64,000 nt of DNA from Xanthomonas cassavae CFBP 4642. Its GTDB lineage: Bacteria > Pseudomonadota > Gammaproteobacteria > Xanthomonadales > Xanthomonadaceae. A program made the position numbers and the translations under genes. The notes beneath the pieces were generated by a model. It searched no databases. It had not been told where the DNA came from and saw nothing but the letters and a program-made list of their open reading frames with translations. This document shows, piece by piece, positions 39,677 to 48,488 of this stretch (within the stretch, counting starts at the first letter, position 1; each line of letters starts with the position of its first letter). The DNA lies in assembly GCF_000454545.1 (NCBI RefSeq), contig NZ_CM002139.1:2039632-2103631 (forward strand), in the 5' to 3' direction.

Positions 39677-41167
39677 CTAGCCCACCAGCACCGTGGCCAG
39701 CTGCCGGGGTGGCCGTGCGGCCAGGGTGGCCAGCGGCTCGGTACGGTGCAGCTGTTCGGAGGCGATCAAGGCGGACCAGCGCGCTTCCAGCTGCTCGGAG
39801 GCCTGCGCAACGGCATCGGCCGTCATCGTGCTTCGTGCCTGCTGCAGGTCCACCTGGGTGTGCAACAGATCGCGCACGCTGCGGTAGAACTCCGAGTCGT
39901 AGGCGCCATGGAACATCATCGCCAGGTCGTCGCTATCCTGCCAATGCGTCTTGCCGCCGAGCTGGTTCTTCACTTCTTCGTAGAACTTGGTGCCCGGCAG
40001 CGGATAGGATACGCTGACGCCGATGATGTCCGGATTGGCCTGGGTCACCAGTGCACGCGTGGCCAGGATGTCGTCGAGTTCTTCGCCCAGATAGCCCAGC
40101 TGGATGAAGAAGCCTACGCGGATTCCGTGCGCGCCCAGGCGCTGGCGGGCGGCGATCACCTCGGTTACCTCGGTGCCCTTGGTCATCCTGTCGAGGATGC
40201 GCTGGCTGCCGCTTTCCGCACCGATCCAGGCCTCCGCACATCCGGCGCGCGCCAGTGCCGCGGCCATGCGCTCGCTGGCCAGATCCGCGCGGGTCTGGAT
40301 GGTGAATGGAATGGCGCCGTCGGCCTCGCTCAAACGCTGCGCAAACGCCTCCACCCAGTCGATATGGAAGCCGAAGATGTCGTCGGCCATCCACAGGTGA
40401 TCGGGCTGGAAGTTGCGTTTGAGATGGATCATCTCGGCAGCCACGTCCTCGGCGTCGCGACGCTTGTAGTGGTTGCCCCAGATCGGCTTGGCGCACCAGT
40501 TGCAGCGGAACGGACAACCGCGCGAGGCGGCCATGTTCAGGCTGAAATAGCCATGTCGCTTCCGCCAGAAGCGCTGGTAGCGCGGCATGTCGACCAGGTC
40601 CCAGGCAGGCAGGCCGCTCAGGCGCGCGTCCGGTGGCTGTGCACCCGGATGCGCGCGTACCGCTGCCGGATCGCTGGTGGCAATGCGTGCGACACCGGAC
40701 AACCAGGCCTGCATGTCGATCTGCGGATTGCGTTCGACCCGCTCGATCAACTCGATCAACGGTGCGATGCCTTCGCCGATCAATACCGCATGCGCACCGG
40801 CGGCCAGAAATGCGTCCGGGTTGTCGGACGCATCCGAGCCCGCCACCAACACCCGGCAGCCGGCCGCGCGCGCCTGTCCGATCATGCGGCACGCCGCCTC
40901 GCGCATGCGGCTCAGGCACATCTTGGTGAGGAAGTTGAAGTTGTCCTCATAGAACACCACCAACTCCGGTTGCGCATCGTGCAGCGCGCCGGCGTAGTCC
41001 TCGACATCGTCGGCCAGCATGGCGTCGAACAGGCTCAGGACATGCCCGCGTTCGCGCAGCAATGCCGCGATCTGCAAGGTGGCCAGCGGGGGGTACGGCT
41101 TGCCGCGTTCCCATTGCTTGGGGTCGTAACGCAGGAAATACGAATGACTGACCTGGATCTTTAGCAT
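39677..41167 (-). CDS. B12-binding-domain radical SAM protein
   Basis: The protein is about 496 aa. An N-terminal Rossmann-like cobalamin-binding-type domain (PPLATLQIAALLRERGHVLS, LVVFYEDNFNFL, VLVAGSDASDNPDAFLAAGA) is followed by a radical SAM core. Its 4Fe-4S motif is CPFRCNWC in RGCPFRCNWCAKPIWGN, with later AWIGAESGSQRILDRMTKGT and GFFIQLGYLGEELDD. These enzymes methylate or rearrange unactivated carbons. The classic DxHxxG cobalamin ligand motif is not evident, so B12 may be absent. ATG 41167 is chosen; GTG 41173 is equally close. The substrate is unknown. Confidence 0.88.
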   Translation of the reverse strand: MLKIQVSHSYFLRYDPKQWERGKPYPPLATLQIAALLRERGHVLSLFDAMLADDVEDYAGALHDAQPELVVFYEDNFNFLTKMCLSRMREAACRMIGQARAAGCRVLVAGSDASDNPDAFLAAGAHAVLIGEGIAPLIELIERVERNPQIDMQAWLSGVARIATSDPAAVRAHPGAQPPDARLSGLPAWDLVDMPRYQRFWRKRHGYFSLNMAASRGCPFRCNWCAKPIWGNHYKRRDAEDVAAEMIHLKRNFQPDHLWMADDIFGFHIDWVEAFAQRLSEADGAIPFTIQTRADLASERMAAALARAGCAEAWIGAESGSQRILDRMTKGTEVTEVIAARQRLGAHGIRVGFFIQLGYLGEELDDILATRALVTQANPDIIGVSVSYPLPGTKFYEEVKNQLGGKTHWQDSDDLAMMFHGAYDSEFYRSVRDLLHTQVDLQQARSTMTADAVAQASEQLEARWSALIASEQLHRTEPLATLAARPPRQLATVLVG

Positions 41168-41388
41168 CTGCACAAGGCTCTCGTTCTGTCGCCAGGTGGC
41201 GCGCAGCGGCGGCGTGCGCAGACACCGGCATTCGGCTCGGCAGTAGGTGCGCGCACAGGCGTCTTTGGTTGCGCTGCTGCGCTGCGTGAAATGGCAACCG
41301 ATGACGCCTGTTCAGCGCGTACAGCGATGCAACCTTTGCGCGCGCAGTCGGCACACACCGGCTGATCGATGCATTGGATGACAGGCAT
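41161..41388 (-). CDS. Possible small Cys-rich peptide (doubtful)
   Basis: This open frame of 75 codons, on the radical SAM strand, starts MPVIQCIDQPVCADCARKGC and ends in a Cys-rich tail (ALCRC), with its stop overlapping the radical SAM start. Four Cys occur in the first 20 residues. Against it: about 63% GC at third positions in the first 30 codons, lower than I would expect for local genes, no clear ribosome site, and overlap with the HPr-kinase-like gene's start on the other strand. I list it because of its place, not because I am convinced it is translated. Confidence 0.2.
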   Translation of the reverse strand: MPVIQCIDQPVCADCARKGCIAVRAEQASSVAISRSAAAQPKTPVRAPTAEPNAGVCARRRCAPPGDRTRALCRC

Positions 41389-42442
41389 GCCGCAGTCGGC
41401 TGCGTTGGCGCAATACCAGCCGCTGGAAGAGCGCGCACGCGACGCGGCCAAGGCCGCCGTGGCGGCGGACCCGTTCGGCGAACAGCGCGTGCGTGCCTTC
41501 AGCGTGCAGCGGCAGATTCTTGGTGCGCTGTTCCATTTCCACAGCGATAGCCCGGCGCTGCTGGCCCTGGTCGATGCCGCCTATGCCGGCTTGCCGGCAC
41601 ATCACCTACCGGGTGCGCTGCAGTTCCACATCACCCTGGATCTGCTGCCGGACGCGCACGGCAGCGTGGTCGCCGAGCCGCCGCCGGTGCGCACGCATGC
41701 AGTGGGCGGCCTGGTCTGTGGCGTGATGGATGCTTGCAACTACCTGATGCTGTCGATCCCGGAGCGCCGCGCCATGCTGGTGGTCTCGGAGGACATGCTG
41801 GCGCATGCGTACCACGTGCGCTACGAGCTGATCGAGTTTGCGGTGTTCCTGCTGGCAGCGCGTGGCATGGGGCTGGTGCCGCTGCACGGCGCCTGCGTGG
41901 GCCGGCGCGGCCGCAGCGTGCTGCTGCTCGGCGCCAGCGGCGCGGGTAAATCCACGCTGGCGCTGCACAGCCTGCTGCACGGGCTGGAGTTCATCGCCGA
42001 AGACGGCGTATTCGTGGCGCCGGACAGCCTGCTGACCACCGGCGTTGCCAACTTCCTGCATCTGCGGCCCGAGGTCTTGGGCCTGGTCGATGCGCCCACC
42101 CGCGCATGGATCACTGCCTCGCCGATCATTCGTCGCCGCAGTGGCGTGGAAAAGTTCGAAGTCGACATCCGTCACGGCCATGCCACGCTTGCGCCCACGC
42201 CCCTGCAGCTGAGTGCCGTGGTGATGCTGTCCAAGCAGCCGGCCAGCACATCGGGCAACGGACTGATGCCCGTGCCAGCCGCGCAGATAGCGCAGTGCCT
42301 GCAGCGCGACCAGCCCTATGCCGCCGGCCAGCCGGGGTGGCAACGCTTCGTGGCGCAGGTGCAGCGCATCGGCATGTTCACCCTGCACCGTGGCGCGCAC
42401 CCGCAGGCTTCGCTGGACGCCTTGCTGCAGGTGCTGCGGTGA
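41369..42442 (+). CDS. HPr kinase/phosphorylase-like protein (HprK-related)
   Basis: The protein is about 357 aa. The C-terminal half carries a P-loop GASGAGKST (188-196) in GRSVLLLGASGAGKSTLALH followed by LEFIAEDGVFV, as in HprK-like kinases. The N-terminal part (ALLALVDAAYAGLPAHHLPG) matches the extended HprK-related group rather than true HprK. No HPr gene is nearby. Such proteins occur with PqqD-like and nucleotidyltransferase proteins in uncharacterised clusters. Starts at 41369, 41378 or 41387 are possible. The ABC exporter gene follows after 58 nt. Confidence 0.82.
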   Translation: MHWMTGMPQSAALAQYQPLEERARDAAKAAVAADPFGEQRVRAFSVQRQILGALFHFHSDSPALLALVDAAYAGLPAHHLPGALQFHITLDLLPDAHGSVVAEPPPVRTHAVGGLVCGVMDACNYLMLSIPERRAMLVVSEDMLAHAYHVRYELIEFAVFLLAARGMGLVPLHGACVGRRGRSVLLLGASGAGKSTLALHSLLHGLEFIAEDGVFVAPDSLLTTGVANFLHLRPEVLGLVDAPTRAWITASPIIRRRSGVEKFEVDIRHGHATLAPTPLQLSAVVMLSKQPASTSGNGLMPVPAAQIAQCLQRDQPYAAGQPGWQRFVAQVQRIGMFTLHRGAHPQASLDALLQVLR

Positions 42443-42500
42443 GGCCGCTGCGCGAGCGGCAGCAGGCGCGGGTCGGCACTGCAGGCGATGTGCGCGGCTG

Positions 42501-44225
42501 ATGTTTCGGCACGCACGCAATCGGATCCGGGCGGTGCTGCATGGCTTCGTCGACACGCTGGTGCCGGCGGACCGGCCGGCCGTCGCGCTGTACGTGGCAT
42601 TGTCGCTGGCGGCCGCATGCATCGGCAGCCTCGTGGCGGTGTGTCTGTTGCCGTTGGTGCAACCCGGCCACAGCGTGCAGCTGGCCGGTTATCGGCTGGC
42701 CGTGCCCGGGGGACTGCCGGTGCAGGCAGGCGTGTTTGTAGTCGTCAGCGCGCTGTTCGCGCTGTTGCGTTGGCACGGCGCGCGGCTGGCCGCACGCCTG
42801 ACCAGCCGGTATGCGCTGGGCCTGCGCCGGCGCGTGCATGCGGCGCTGATGGATGCGCCGCTGCCGGCCTTGTCGGGCGCCAGTTCGGCGGAAATCGCCA
42901 ATGTGCTGACCTACAATATCGAAATCGCAACACAGGGGTTCAGCGCGGTCTTGCAACTGCTGGTGGCCGGCATCACCGCGCTGGTCAGCGTGTGCGTGGC
43001 GGTGTCGATCGTGCCTGCGTTGCTGCTTGCGACACCGCTGCTCGCGCTGCTGGCATGGCTGGGGCTGCGCATCTCCAGCAGCGATGTGCAGGCGCGCATC
43101 AGCCGCGACTACGTCGCCGACATGACCCAGCTGTTCTGGTTGAGCGAGGACTTCCCGCGCCGCCTGCGCCATGTGCGCTCGTTTGAGCGCGAAGCGGTGG
43201 AAACCCGGCAGTACGAGCACATGTCCACCCGCCTGGGACGCGGATACGCGCAGCAGCAGGAACTGGTGGCCGCCAGCCGCCTGGTGCTGGAGCTCACCGC
43301 GGTGGCTGCCATTGCCGGCATCCTGGTGCTCGCCAACCTGTGGCAGGGCGCCGACCGCGCGGCGCTGATCACGGTCGGTCTGTTGCTTGGCCGCCTGCTG
43401 CCGTATCTGGTCACCACGCGGCAGAGCGTGCAGCAGCTGCGCTCAGCCTGGCCGGCCCTGCAGCTGTGGCGGCGCTACGTGGATCTGGGCACGCCAGGTG
43501 CGCCTGCATCGAATGCGGCTGCCGAACGGCTGCCGGCCGTGCTGCATCTGGAGCGCATCGATCTGGCACCGCCGCTGCCCGCGCTTGCGATCGACGGCTT
43601 GCTGCTGGTGGCGGGGGAGATGACCTTGGTGGTCGGCCCATCCGGTATCGGCAAGAGCAGTCTGATGGACGTGCTGTCAGGGCAAACGCCGCCGCTGCTG
43701 TTCGAGGCGCATATGAGCGGGCGTCGGCTGGATTTTGCCGCCTATCGACAGCTGATCCGCCATAGCGCCTACGTCAGTCAGGCCGTGCGCCCCTGGCAAT
43801 GCAACGTGCGCGAGTGCCTGGACTGGGCGCTGCCGGGGACGCCCGATGACCGCATGTGGGACGTGCTGTGCGATGTCGGCCTGGGCGCACGGCTGCAACG
43901 CGAGGGGCAGGGCCTGGACACCGTCATCAATGGGCAGGAGGGCCGCCTGTCCGGCGGTGAGTTGCAACGCCTGCTGCTGGCGCAGGTGTTGCTGCGCGCC
44001 CCGACCCTGGCGGTGCTGGACGAGGCCACCAGCGCCCTCGATGCGGACGCCGAACAGCAGGTACTGGTGACCCTGCGGCAGCGGTTGCCGCAGACCGCCT
44101 TGGTGGTGGTGTCGCACCGCACCAGTCTGGCCGCGGTGGCCGATCGCACCGTTGCGCTGGGCGGCGCAGCGGTCGCGCAGGCGCAGGGCAGGGTCACGGC
44201 CATGGCGACCCGCCGCGGCGCCTGA
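42501..44225 (+). CDS. ABC transporter with fused membrane and ATPase domains (exporter)
   Basis: This 574-aa half-transporter starts MFRHARNRIRAVLHGFVDTL. About six helices (VALYVALSLAAACIGSLVAV, LQLLVAGITALVSVCVAVSI, VLELTAVAAIAGILVLANLW) precede the ATPase. Walker A is GPSGIGKSS, the Q-loop VSQAVRPW, the signature LSGGELQRLLLAQ, Walker B LAVLDEATSALD and the H-loop VVSHRTS. It should work as a homodimer exporting a peptide, lipid or glycan. Pairing with an HPr-kinase-like gene recalls the exporters of lasso-peptide-like loci, but the cyclase and leader peptidase are absent here. Confidence 0.92.
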   Translation: MFRHARNRIRAVLHGFVDTLVPADRPAVALYVALSLAAACIGSLVAVCLLPLVQPGHSVQLAGYRLAVPGGLPVQAGVFVVVSALFALLRWHGARLAARLTSRYALGLRRRVHAALMDAPLPALSGASSAEIANVLTYNIEIATQGFSAVLQLLVAGITALVSVCVAVSIVPALLLATPLLALLAWLGLRISSSDVQARISRDYVADMTQLFWLSEDFPRRLRHVRSFEREAVETRQYEHMSTRLGRGYAQQQELVAASRLVLELTAVAAIAGILVLANLWQGADRAALITVGLLLGRLLPYLVTTRQSVQQLRSAWPALQLWRRYVDLGTPGAPASNAAAERLPAVLHLERIDLAPPLPALAIDGLLLVAGEMTLVVGPSGIGKSSLMDVLSGQTPPLLFEAHMSGRRLDFAAYRQLIRHSAYVSQAVRPWQCNVRECLDWALPGTPDDRMWDVLCDVGLGARLQREGQGLDTVINGQEGRLSGGELQRLLLAQVLLRAPTLAVLDEATSALDADAEQQVLVTLRQRLPQTALVVVSHRTSLAAVADRTVALGGAAVAQAQGRVTAMATRRGA

Positions 44226-44249
44226 TCGCGCCGCCTCTCCATACAGCGC

Positions 44250-45659
44250 TCAGCCGGCGATCTCTTCCAGCGCGAGATTGCGTGTCCGCGGCCCGAACAC
44301 CGCGATCACGCTCGCCACGATCGACATGCTGATCACGATGAAGCTCAGCACGCCGTGGCTGCCGACCTGGGTGAGCAGCCAGCCGATCAGCACACTGCTC
44401 ACCGCCGTCGACAAGCGGCTGAACGAGTAGCAGAACCCGACTGCCCGCGCGCGCAGGCCGGTGGGAAACAGCTCGGCCTGGTAGCCATGGTAGGCAAAGC
44501 TCATCCAGGCATTGCAGAACGCAATCATCGCGCCGCACGCCACCATGCCAGCAGCCTGGTGCTGCAGCGAAAACAGCACGCCCAACAGCACCGCGCCCAG
44601 CGCCGATGCGGTGATCTGCCATTTGTTTTCCCAGCGCTGCGCAAAGCGCAGTAACAGCAGTGGCGCCAGCGGGTAGGCCAGCGAGATCGCAAACGCATAG
44701 GCCAGGCTCTTGGTCACCCCGGTGCCCTGCGCGGCGATCAGGGCCGGCAGCCAGTTGCCGAAGCCGAAGAAGCCGATCGCCTGAAAGACATGGAACACCA
44801 CCAGCATGCCGATACGCCCGCGATACGGCGCGCGCCATAGCAGCGACACCTGCGCCTGGGCGGCAGGCAGCGCATCGGGCGCCTGCGGCTTCGGCAATGG
44901 CGCACCCAGGTCGCGCTCGCAGCGTGCCTCCAGTTGCGCCAGCACCGCATCGGCCTCGGTGTCACGGCCCTGGGTGGCAAGCCAGCGGGCCGATTCCGGC
45001 AGGCGGCTGCGCAACCACCAGATCGCCAGCGCGAACACGCCGCTCAGCAGCACCACCCAGCGCCAGCCGCTGACGCCCAGTGGCGCGTGTGGCACCAGCA
45101 GCCATGCACTCAGCGCCACTGTCGGCACCGCCAGGAACTGCACGAAGAACGCAAACGCGAACGCCGCACCGCGCATATGCCGGGGTACCAGTTCGGACAG
45201 ATAGGTGTCGATGGTCACCAGCTCGATGCCCAACCCGATGCCGACCACAAAGCGCAGCACGATCACGCCGGTGGCCGTACTCTGCAGCCCCATCGCCACG
45301 GTAGCCGCGGTGTACCAGACCAGGGCGAAGGTGAACACCAGGCGTCGACCGAAGCGATCGGCGAACGGGCTCAGGAGTGCGGCGCCCACGAACAGCCCCA
45401 GAAAGGTGGCTGCGGCGAATGCGGCCTGATCGGACATGCCGAATGCGCCATCGCTGCCCTGGGCAAAGATGCCGTCGGCGATCAAGCCCGGACTGATGTA
45501 GGCGGTCTGGAACAGGTCGTACAGCTCGAAGAAGCCGCCCAGCGCCAGCAGGGCGACCAGCCGCCACAAGGTGGCGCTGGCGGGCAGGCGATCGATACGC
45601 GCGGCAATCCGTGCAACGTCGGCACTGCGCGCGGATGCAGCAGGGGAGGTCATGGTCAT
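44250..45659 (-). CDS. MFS transporter (sugar porter-like)
   Basis: The protein has 469 aa and 12 helices. MFS signatures include ADRFGRRLVFTFALVW after helix 2 and LPESARWLATQGRDTEAD in the central loop, with GYQAELFPTGLRARAVGF before helix 10. This fits the metabolite:H+ symporter group (aromatic acid, niacin or sugar substrates). The start is ATG 45659 (MTMTSPAAS); the frame is open upstream but without MFS character. It converges with the ABC exporter gene, 24 nt apart. The substrate is not predictable. Confidence 0.9.
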   Translation of the reverse strand: MTMTSPAASARSADVARIAARIDRLPASATLWRLVALLALGGFFELYDLFQTAYISPGLIADGIFAQGSDGAFGMSDQAAFAAATFLGLFVGAALLSPFADRFGRRLVFTFALVWYTAATVAMGLQSTATGVIVLRFVVGIGLGIELVTIDTYLSELVPRHMRGAAFAFAFFVQFLAVPTVALSAWLLVPHAPLGVSGWRWVVLLSGVFALAIWWLRSRLPESARWLATQGRDTEADAVLAQLEARCERDLGAPLPKPQAPDALPAAQAQVSLLWRAPYRGRIGMLVVFHVFQAIGFFGFGNWLPALIAAQGTGVTKSLAYAFAISLAYPLAPLLLLRFAQRWENKWQITASALGAVLLGVLFSLQHQAAGMVACGAMIAFCNAWMSFAYHGYQAELFPTGLRARAVGFCYSFSRLSTAVSSVLIGWLLTQVGSHGVLSFIVISMSIVASVIAVFGPRTRNLALEEIAG

Positions 45660-45939
45660 ACCGTGCAGCCAGGTGAACGCCATCATAGCCAGCGGCCGCT
45701 CGCCACCCGGCAGGTGCTTCGTCGGGCGCTCGACGCGTTCGTCTCCGCGTGCGTACCGGCCGGCAGCAAGGGACATCGGCGCGTTCGACTTCCACCCGTA
45801 CACGGCCGAGGTCGCTGGCTGGCCGCCGCGCTGTTTGATGGCTGGAATGCTGTAATCCTGCCCGGCGGCGGCAAGGCGACTGGCAAAGCCGCCGGTCAGC
45901 CCCATCTCTGGCATATCGTCTTTGATCCGGAGTCATTCC

Positions 45940-46941
45940 ATGACCCCCATTTCCGTACTCGATCTGGCGCCGGTCTGCGAAGGCAGCGACACCACCCACG
46001 CCTTTACCAACATGCTGGATCTGGCGCAGCACGCCGAGCGTTGGGGCTACCAGCGCTACTGGCTGGCCGAACACCACAACATGCCGGGTATCGCCAGCGC
46101 CGCCACTGCGGTGCTGATCGGCCACGTGGCCGGCGGCACCACGACCATTCGCGTCGGCGCCGGCGGCATCATGCTGCCCAACCACGCACCGCTGCAGGTG
46201 GCCGAGCAGTTCGGCACGCTGGCCTCGCTGTATCCGCAGCGCATCGACCTGGGCCTGGGGCGCGCCCCAGGCACCGACCAGCCCACCGCACGCGCGCTGC
46301 GTCGTTATTTCGACAGCGCCGACCAGTTCCCGCAGGACGTTGCCGAGCTGCTGCGCTACTTCGCGCCGGCGGTGCCGGGGCAGCTGGTGCAGGCCGTCCC
46401 CGGTGCCGGCCTCAACCTCCCGGTGTGGCTGCTGGGGTCGAGCCTGTTCAGTGCGCGGCTGGCGGCGGCCATGGGCTTGTCGTTCGCCTTCGCCTCGCAT
46501 TTCGCGCCCGAGGCGATGGATGAAGCGGTGGCGATCTATCGCCGCCACTTCCGCCCGTCCGCGCAGTTGGCCAAGCCGCACGTCATGCTGGCCTTGAACG
46601 TGGTGGCCGCCGAAACGCAGGCGCAGGCACGCCGGCTGTTCACCACCCAGCAGCAGAGCTTCGTCAATCTGCGGCGCGGCAAGCCGGGCAAGATTCCAGC
46701 GCCGATCGACGACATCGACAGTTTCTGGCAGCCGCACGAGCGCGCCGGAGTGGAGCGCGCGCTTGCCTGCACGGTGCTGGGCGACGCCGAGCAGGTGGCG
46801 CAGGGCGTGGCGACCTTCATCGAGCGGCATGCGCCCGATGAGTTGCTGTTCACCGCCAACATCTACGAGCACAGCGCGCGTTTGCGCTCGTTCGAAATTG
46901 CCGCCGCCGCGGTGCGCGAGCTGAGCGTGACCACGGTGTGA
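45940..46941 (+). CDS. Luciferase-like flavin-dependent monooxygenase
   Basis: This 333-aa TIM-barrel enzyme has the single-domain LLM pattern: [60 protein letters not shown] and [13 protein letters not shown]. These match YhbW-type group 1 luciferase-like proteins, which use FMNH2. A CGGAG site precedes ATG 45940. It is divergent from the MFS gene; the substrate is unknown. Confidence 0.92.
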   Translation: MTPISVLDLAPVCEGSDTTHAFTNMLDLAQHAERWGYQRYWLAEHHNMPGIASAATAVLIGHVAGGTTTIRVGAGGIMLPNHAPLQVAEQFGTLASLYPQRIDLGLGRAPGTDQPTARALRRYFDSADQFPQDVAELLRYFAPAVPGQLVQAVPGAGLNLPVWLLGSSLFSARLAAAMGLSFAFASHFAPEAMDEAVAIYRRHFRPSAQLAKPHVMLALNVVAAETQAQARRLFTTQQQSFVNLRRGKPGKIPAPIDDIDSFWQPHERAGVERALACTVLGDAEQVAQGVATFIERHAPDELLFTANIYEHSARLRSFEIAAAAVRELSVTTV

Positions 46942-47000
46942 TTCACGTCGCTTTGCGCGTCAATCCGCTCAGATGCGTGCACATCCATTAGGAGGCACGC

Positions 47001-47501
47001 ATGCAACTTCACGAACGCGGCCAGAGCATCAAGCAGCTGGCCGAATTGATCCGCGGGGTAGATATCGCCATGTTCACCACCGTCTCGGCCGACGGCAAGC
47101 TGGTGAGCCGCCCGTTGGGCACGCAGGAAGTGGAATTCGACGGCGACCTGTGGTTCGCCACCGCCGCCGACAGCCCGAAGGTGGCAGAAATCGCCGCCGA
47201 TCCGCGCGTCAACGTGGCCTACGCTTCGGCATCGAAGAATACCTATGTGTCGGTGGCCGGCACCGCGCAGGTGGTGCACGACCGCGCCAAGATCGAGAAA
47301 CTGTGGTCGCCGGCGATGAAGGTGTTTTTCCCCGGTGGCAAGGACGACCCAAGCTTGCGCCTGATCCATGTACGCGCCGAATCGGCCGAATACTGGGACG
47401 GCCCGAGCGGCCTGCTCGGCAAGGCGCTGTATTTCGTCATGACCGCCGTCACCGACGACCCCGGCAGCCTGTCCGACAACCGCGTGGTCGATCTGAAGTA
47501 A
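47001..47501 (+). CDS. PPOX-fold general stress protein (pyridoxamine phosphate oxidase-like)
   Basis: This 166-aa split-barrel flavoprotein has IAMFTTVSADGKLVSRPLGT at the start of the barrel, then DLWFATAADSPKVAEIAADP, VNVAYASASKNTYVSVAGTA and WSPAMKVFFPGGKDDP. These match the general-stress-protein 26 group. A TAGGAGG ribosome site lies ideally before the ATG. It probably binds FMN and has a role in stress; exact substrate unknown. Confidence 0.92.
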   Translation: MQLHERGQSIKQLAELIRGVDIAMFTTVSADGKLVSRPLGTQEVEFDGDLWFATAADSPKVAEIAADPRVNVAYASASKNTYVSVAGTAQVVHDRAKIEKLWSPAMKVFFPGGKDDPSLRLIHVRAESAEYWDGPSGLLGKALYFVMTAVTDDPGSLSDNRVVDLK

Positions 47502-47837
47502 AGCCCCAATGGGCCACCGCTGGTAAATGCAGAATAGTCTGCTAGTGCAGCACAGCGCTTAAGTCCCTCTGCCTGCGCGATTGGCCCATCACCTCCGCGC
47601 ACCTGGCCCCTCTCCCCGCGGGAGAGGGGTTGGGGTGAGGGTACGGCATCGTTGCGGGCGACGAACGGCTGCACTTTAAGACCGGCCAGTCCCGATGCAA
47701 TGACCCGCACGCCTGTTCGTCGGCCCGGCGTACAGTTCGGCACCGGGTAATTCAAACACTCGCAGCGCCAAGATATGCGGAAGTAAAGACGCTACAACCC
47801 TGAGCCCCCTCCGGCCTTATCGCCAAGCTTCCGGCCA
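47502..47837. other. Intergenic region with one REP-like hairpin
   Basis: These 336 bases lie between two convergent genes. The only clear structure is the hairpin at 47607-47629 listed separately. No gene recognised. Confidence 0.6.
47607..47629. repeat. REP-like hairpin (B-type unit, reverse orientation)
   Basis: CCCCTCTCCC and GGGAGAGGGG pair perfectly with a 3-nt loop and are followed by TTGGGGTGAGGG. The same unit recurs, inverted, at 59067-59089, and in a variant form near 54742. Confidence 0.75.
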
Positions 47838-48488
47838 CTATCCGCGAATCAGGTCCACCAGCTGATCCGAAGTCACGCCGAACACGGCCACCGAGATCAG
47901 CGCCGCCACCCAGCCTGCCAGCAGCAGCGCGCCGTCGCGTTCCAGCAAGGCCAACGCGAACAACAGCAGGATCAGCCCGAAGAGGTAGTTGGTGAACGGA
48001 ATCGGCAGCGTCAGCAGGATGCCGACCAGCACCAGCAGCAGCCCGGTAAACACCTGTGCCGGCAGGCGATCCAGCAGCCCATGCAGGCGTGGCTTGAGCA
48101 GGCGGTCCAGCCGCCGCAGGGTGGGCGCAAGTTTGGCCACGAAGCGCTGGCTGGTACGCCGCCGCGGCCCGCGTTCGCCAATGAAGCCCGGCACCCACGG
48201 TTTGCGCAGGCAGCACATCATCTGCAGCCCGATCAGCACGGTCAGCGGGCCGCTGATGCCGCCGGCCACGCCGGGAATCGGAATGAACGAGGGCAGGATC
48301 GCCAAGAACAGGAACACGCCGAACGCGCTCTGCTGCAGGTCCGCCAAAATCTCGCGCACGCGCAGCACCTGCTCCGGGTCGCCATCGCTGAAGGCCGCCA
48401 GCAGGCTGCGGATGCCTTCGTTGCGATAGCGCATCTGCTCCTCGTCCGCATCCCCGGGCGGCGGCCCACCCTCAGCCGACGATGTCAT
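47838..48488 (-). CDS. exoD: ExoD family membrane protein
   Basis: This 216-aa protein has the ExoD layout: a cytoplasmic N-terminus (GIRSLLAAFSDGDPEQ), then GVFLFLAILPSFIPIPGVAGG, GPLTVLIGLQMM and three more helices (VFTGLLLVLVGILLTLPIPF, LFGLILLLFALALLERDG). ExoD proteins are linked to exopolysaccharide production and alkaline tolerance in rhizobia. Its start lies 17 nt inside the end of the CNNM-type gene, so the two are translated together. Confidence 0.88.
   Translation of the reverse strand: MTSSAEGGPPPGDADEEQMRYRNEGIRSLLAAFSDGDPEQVLRVREILADLQQSAFGVFLFLAILPSFIPIPGVAGGISGPLTVLIGLQMMCCLRKPWVPGFIGERGPRRRTSQRFVAKLAPTLRRLDRLLKPRLHGLLDRLPAQVFTGLLLVLVGILLTLPIPFTNYLFGLILLLFALALLERDGALLLAGWVAALISVAVFGVTSDQLVDLIRG

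Noticed and set aside
24295..44225. Xanthan gum (gumB-M) cluster
   Set aside because: No gum-type polymerase, ketal pyruvate transferase or GumC/D-like genes are present; the FdtA/FdtB pair points to a different glycan.
38241..44225. Complete lasso-peptide biosynthesis cluster
   Set aside because: The exporter and HPr-kinase-like gene recall such loci, but no asparagine-synthetase-like cyclase, transglutaminase-like peptidase, PqqD-like protein or convincing precursor was found.
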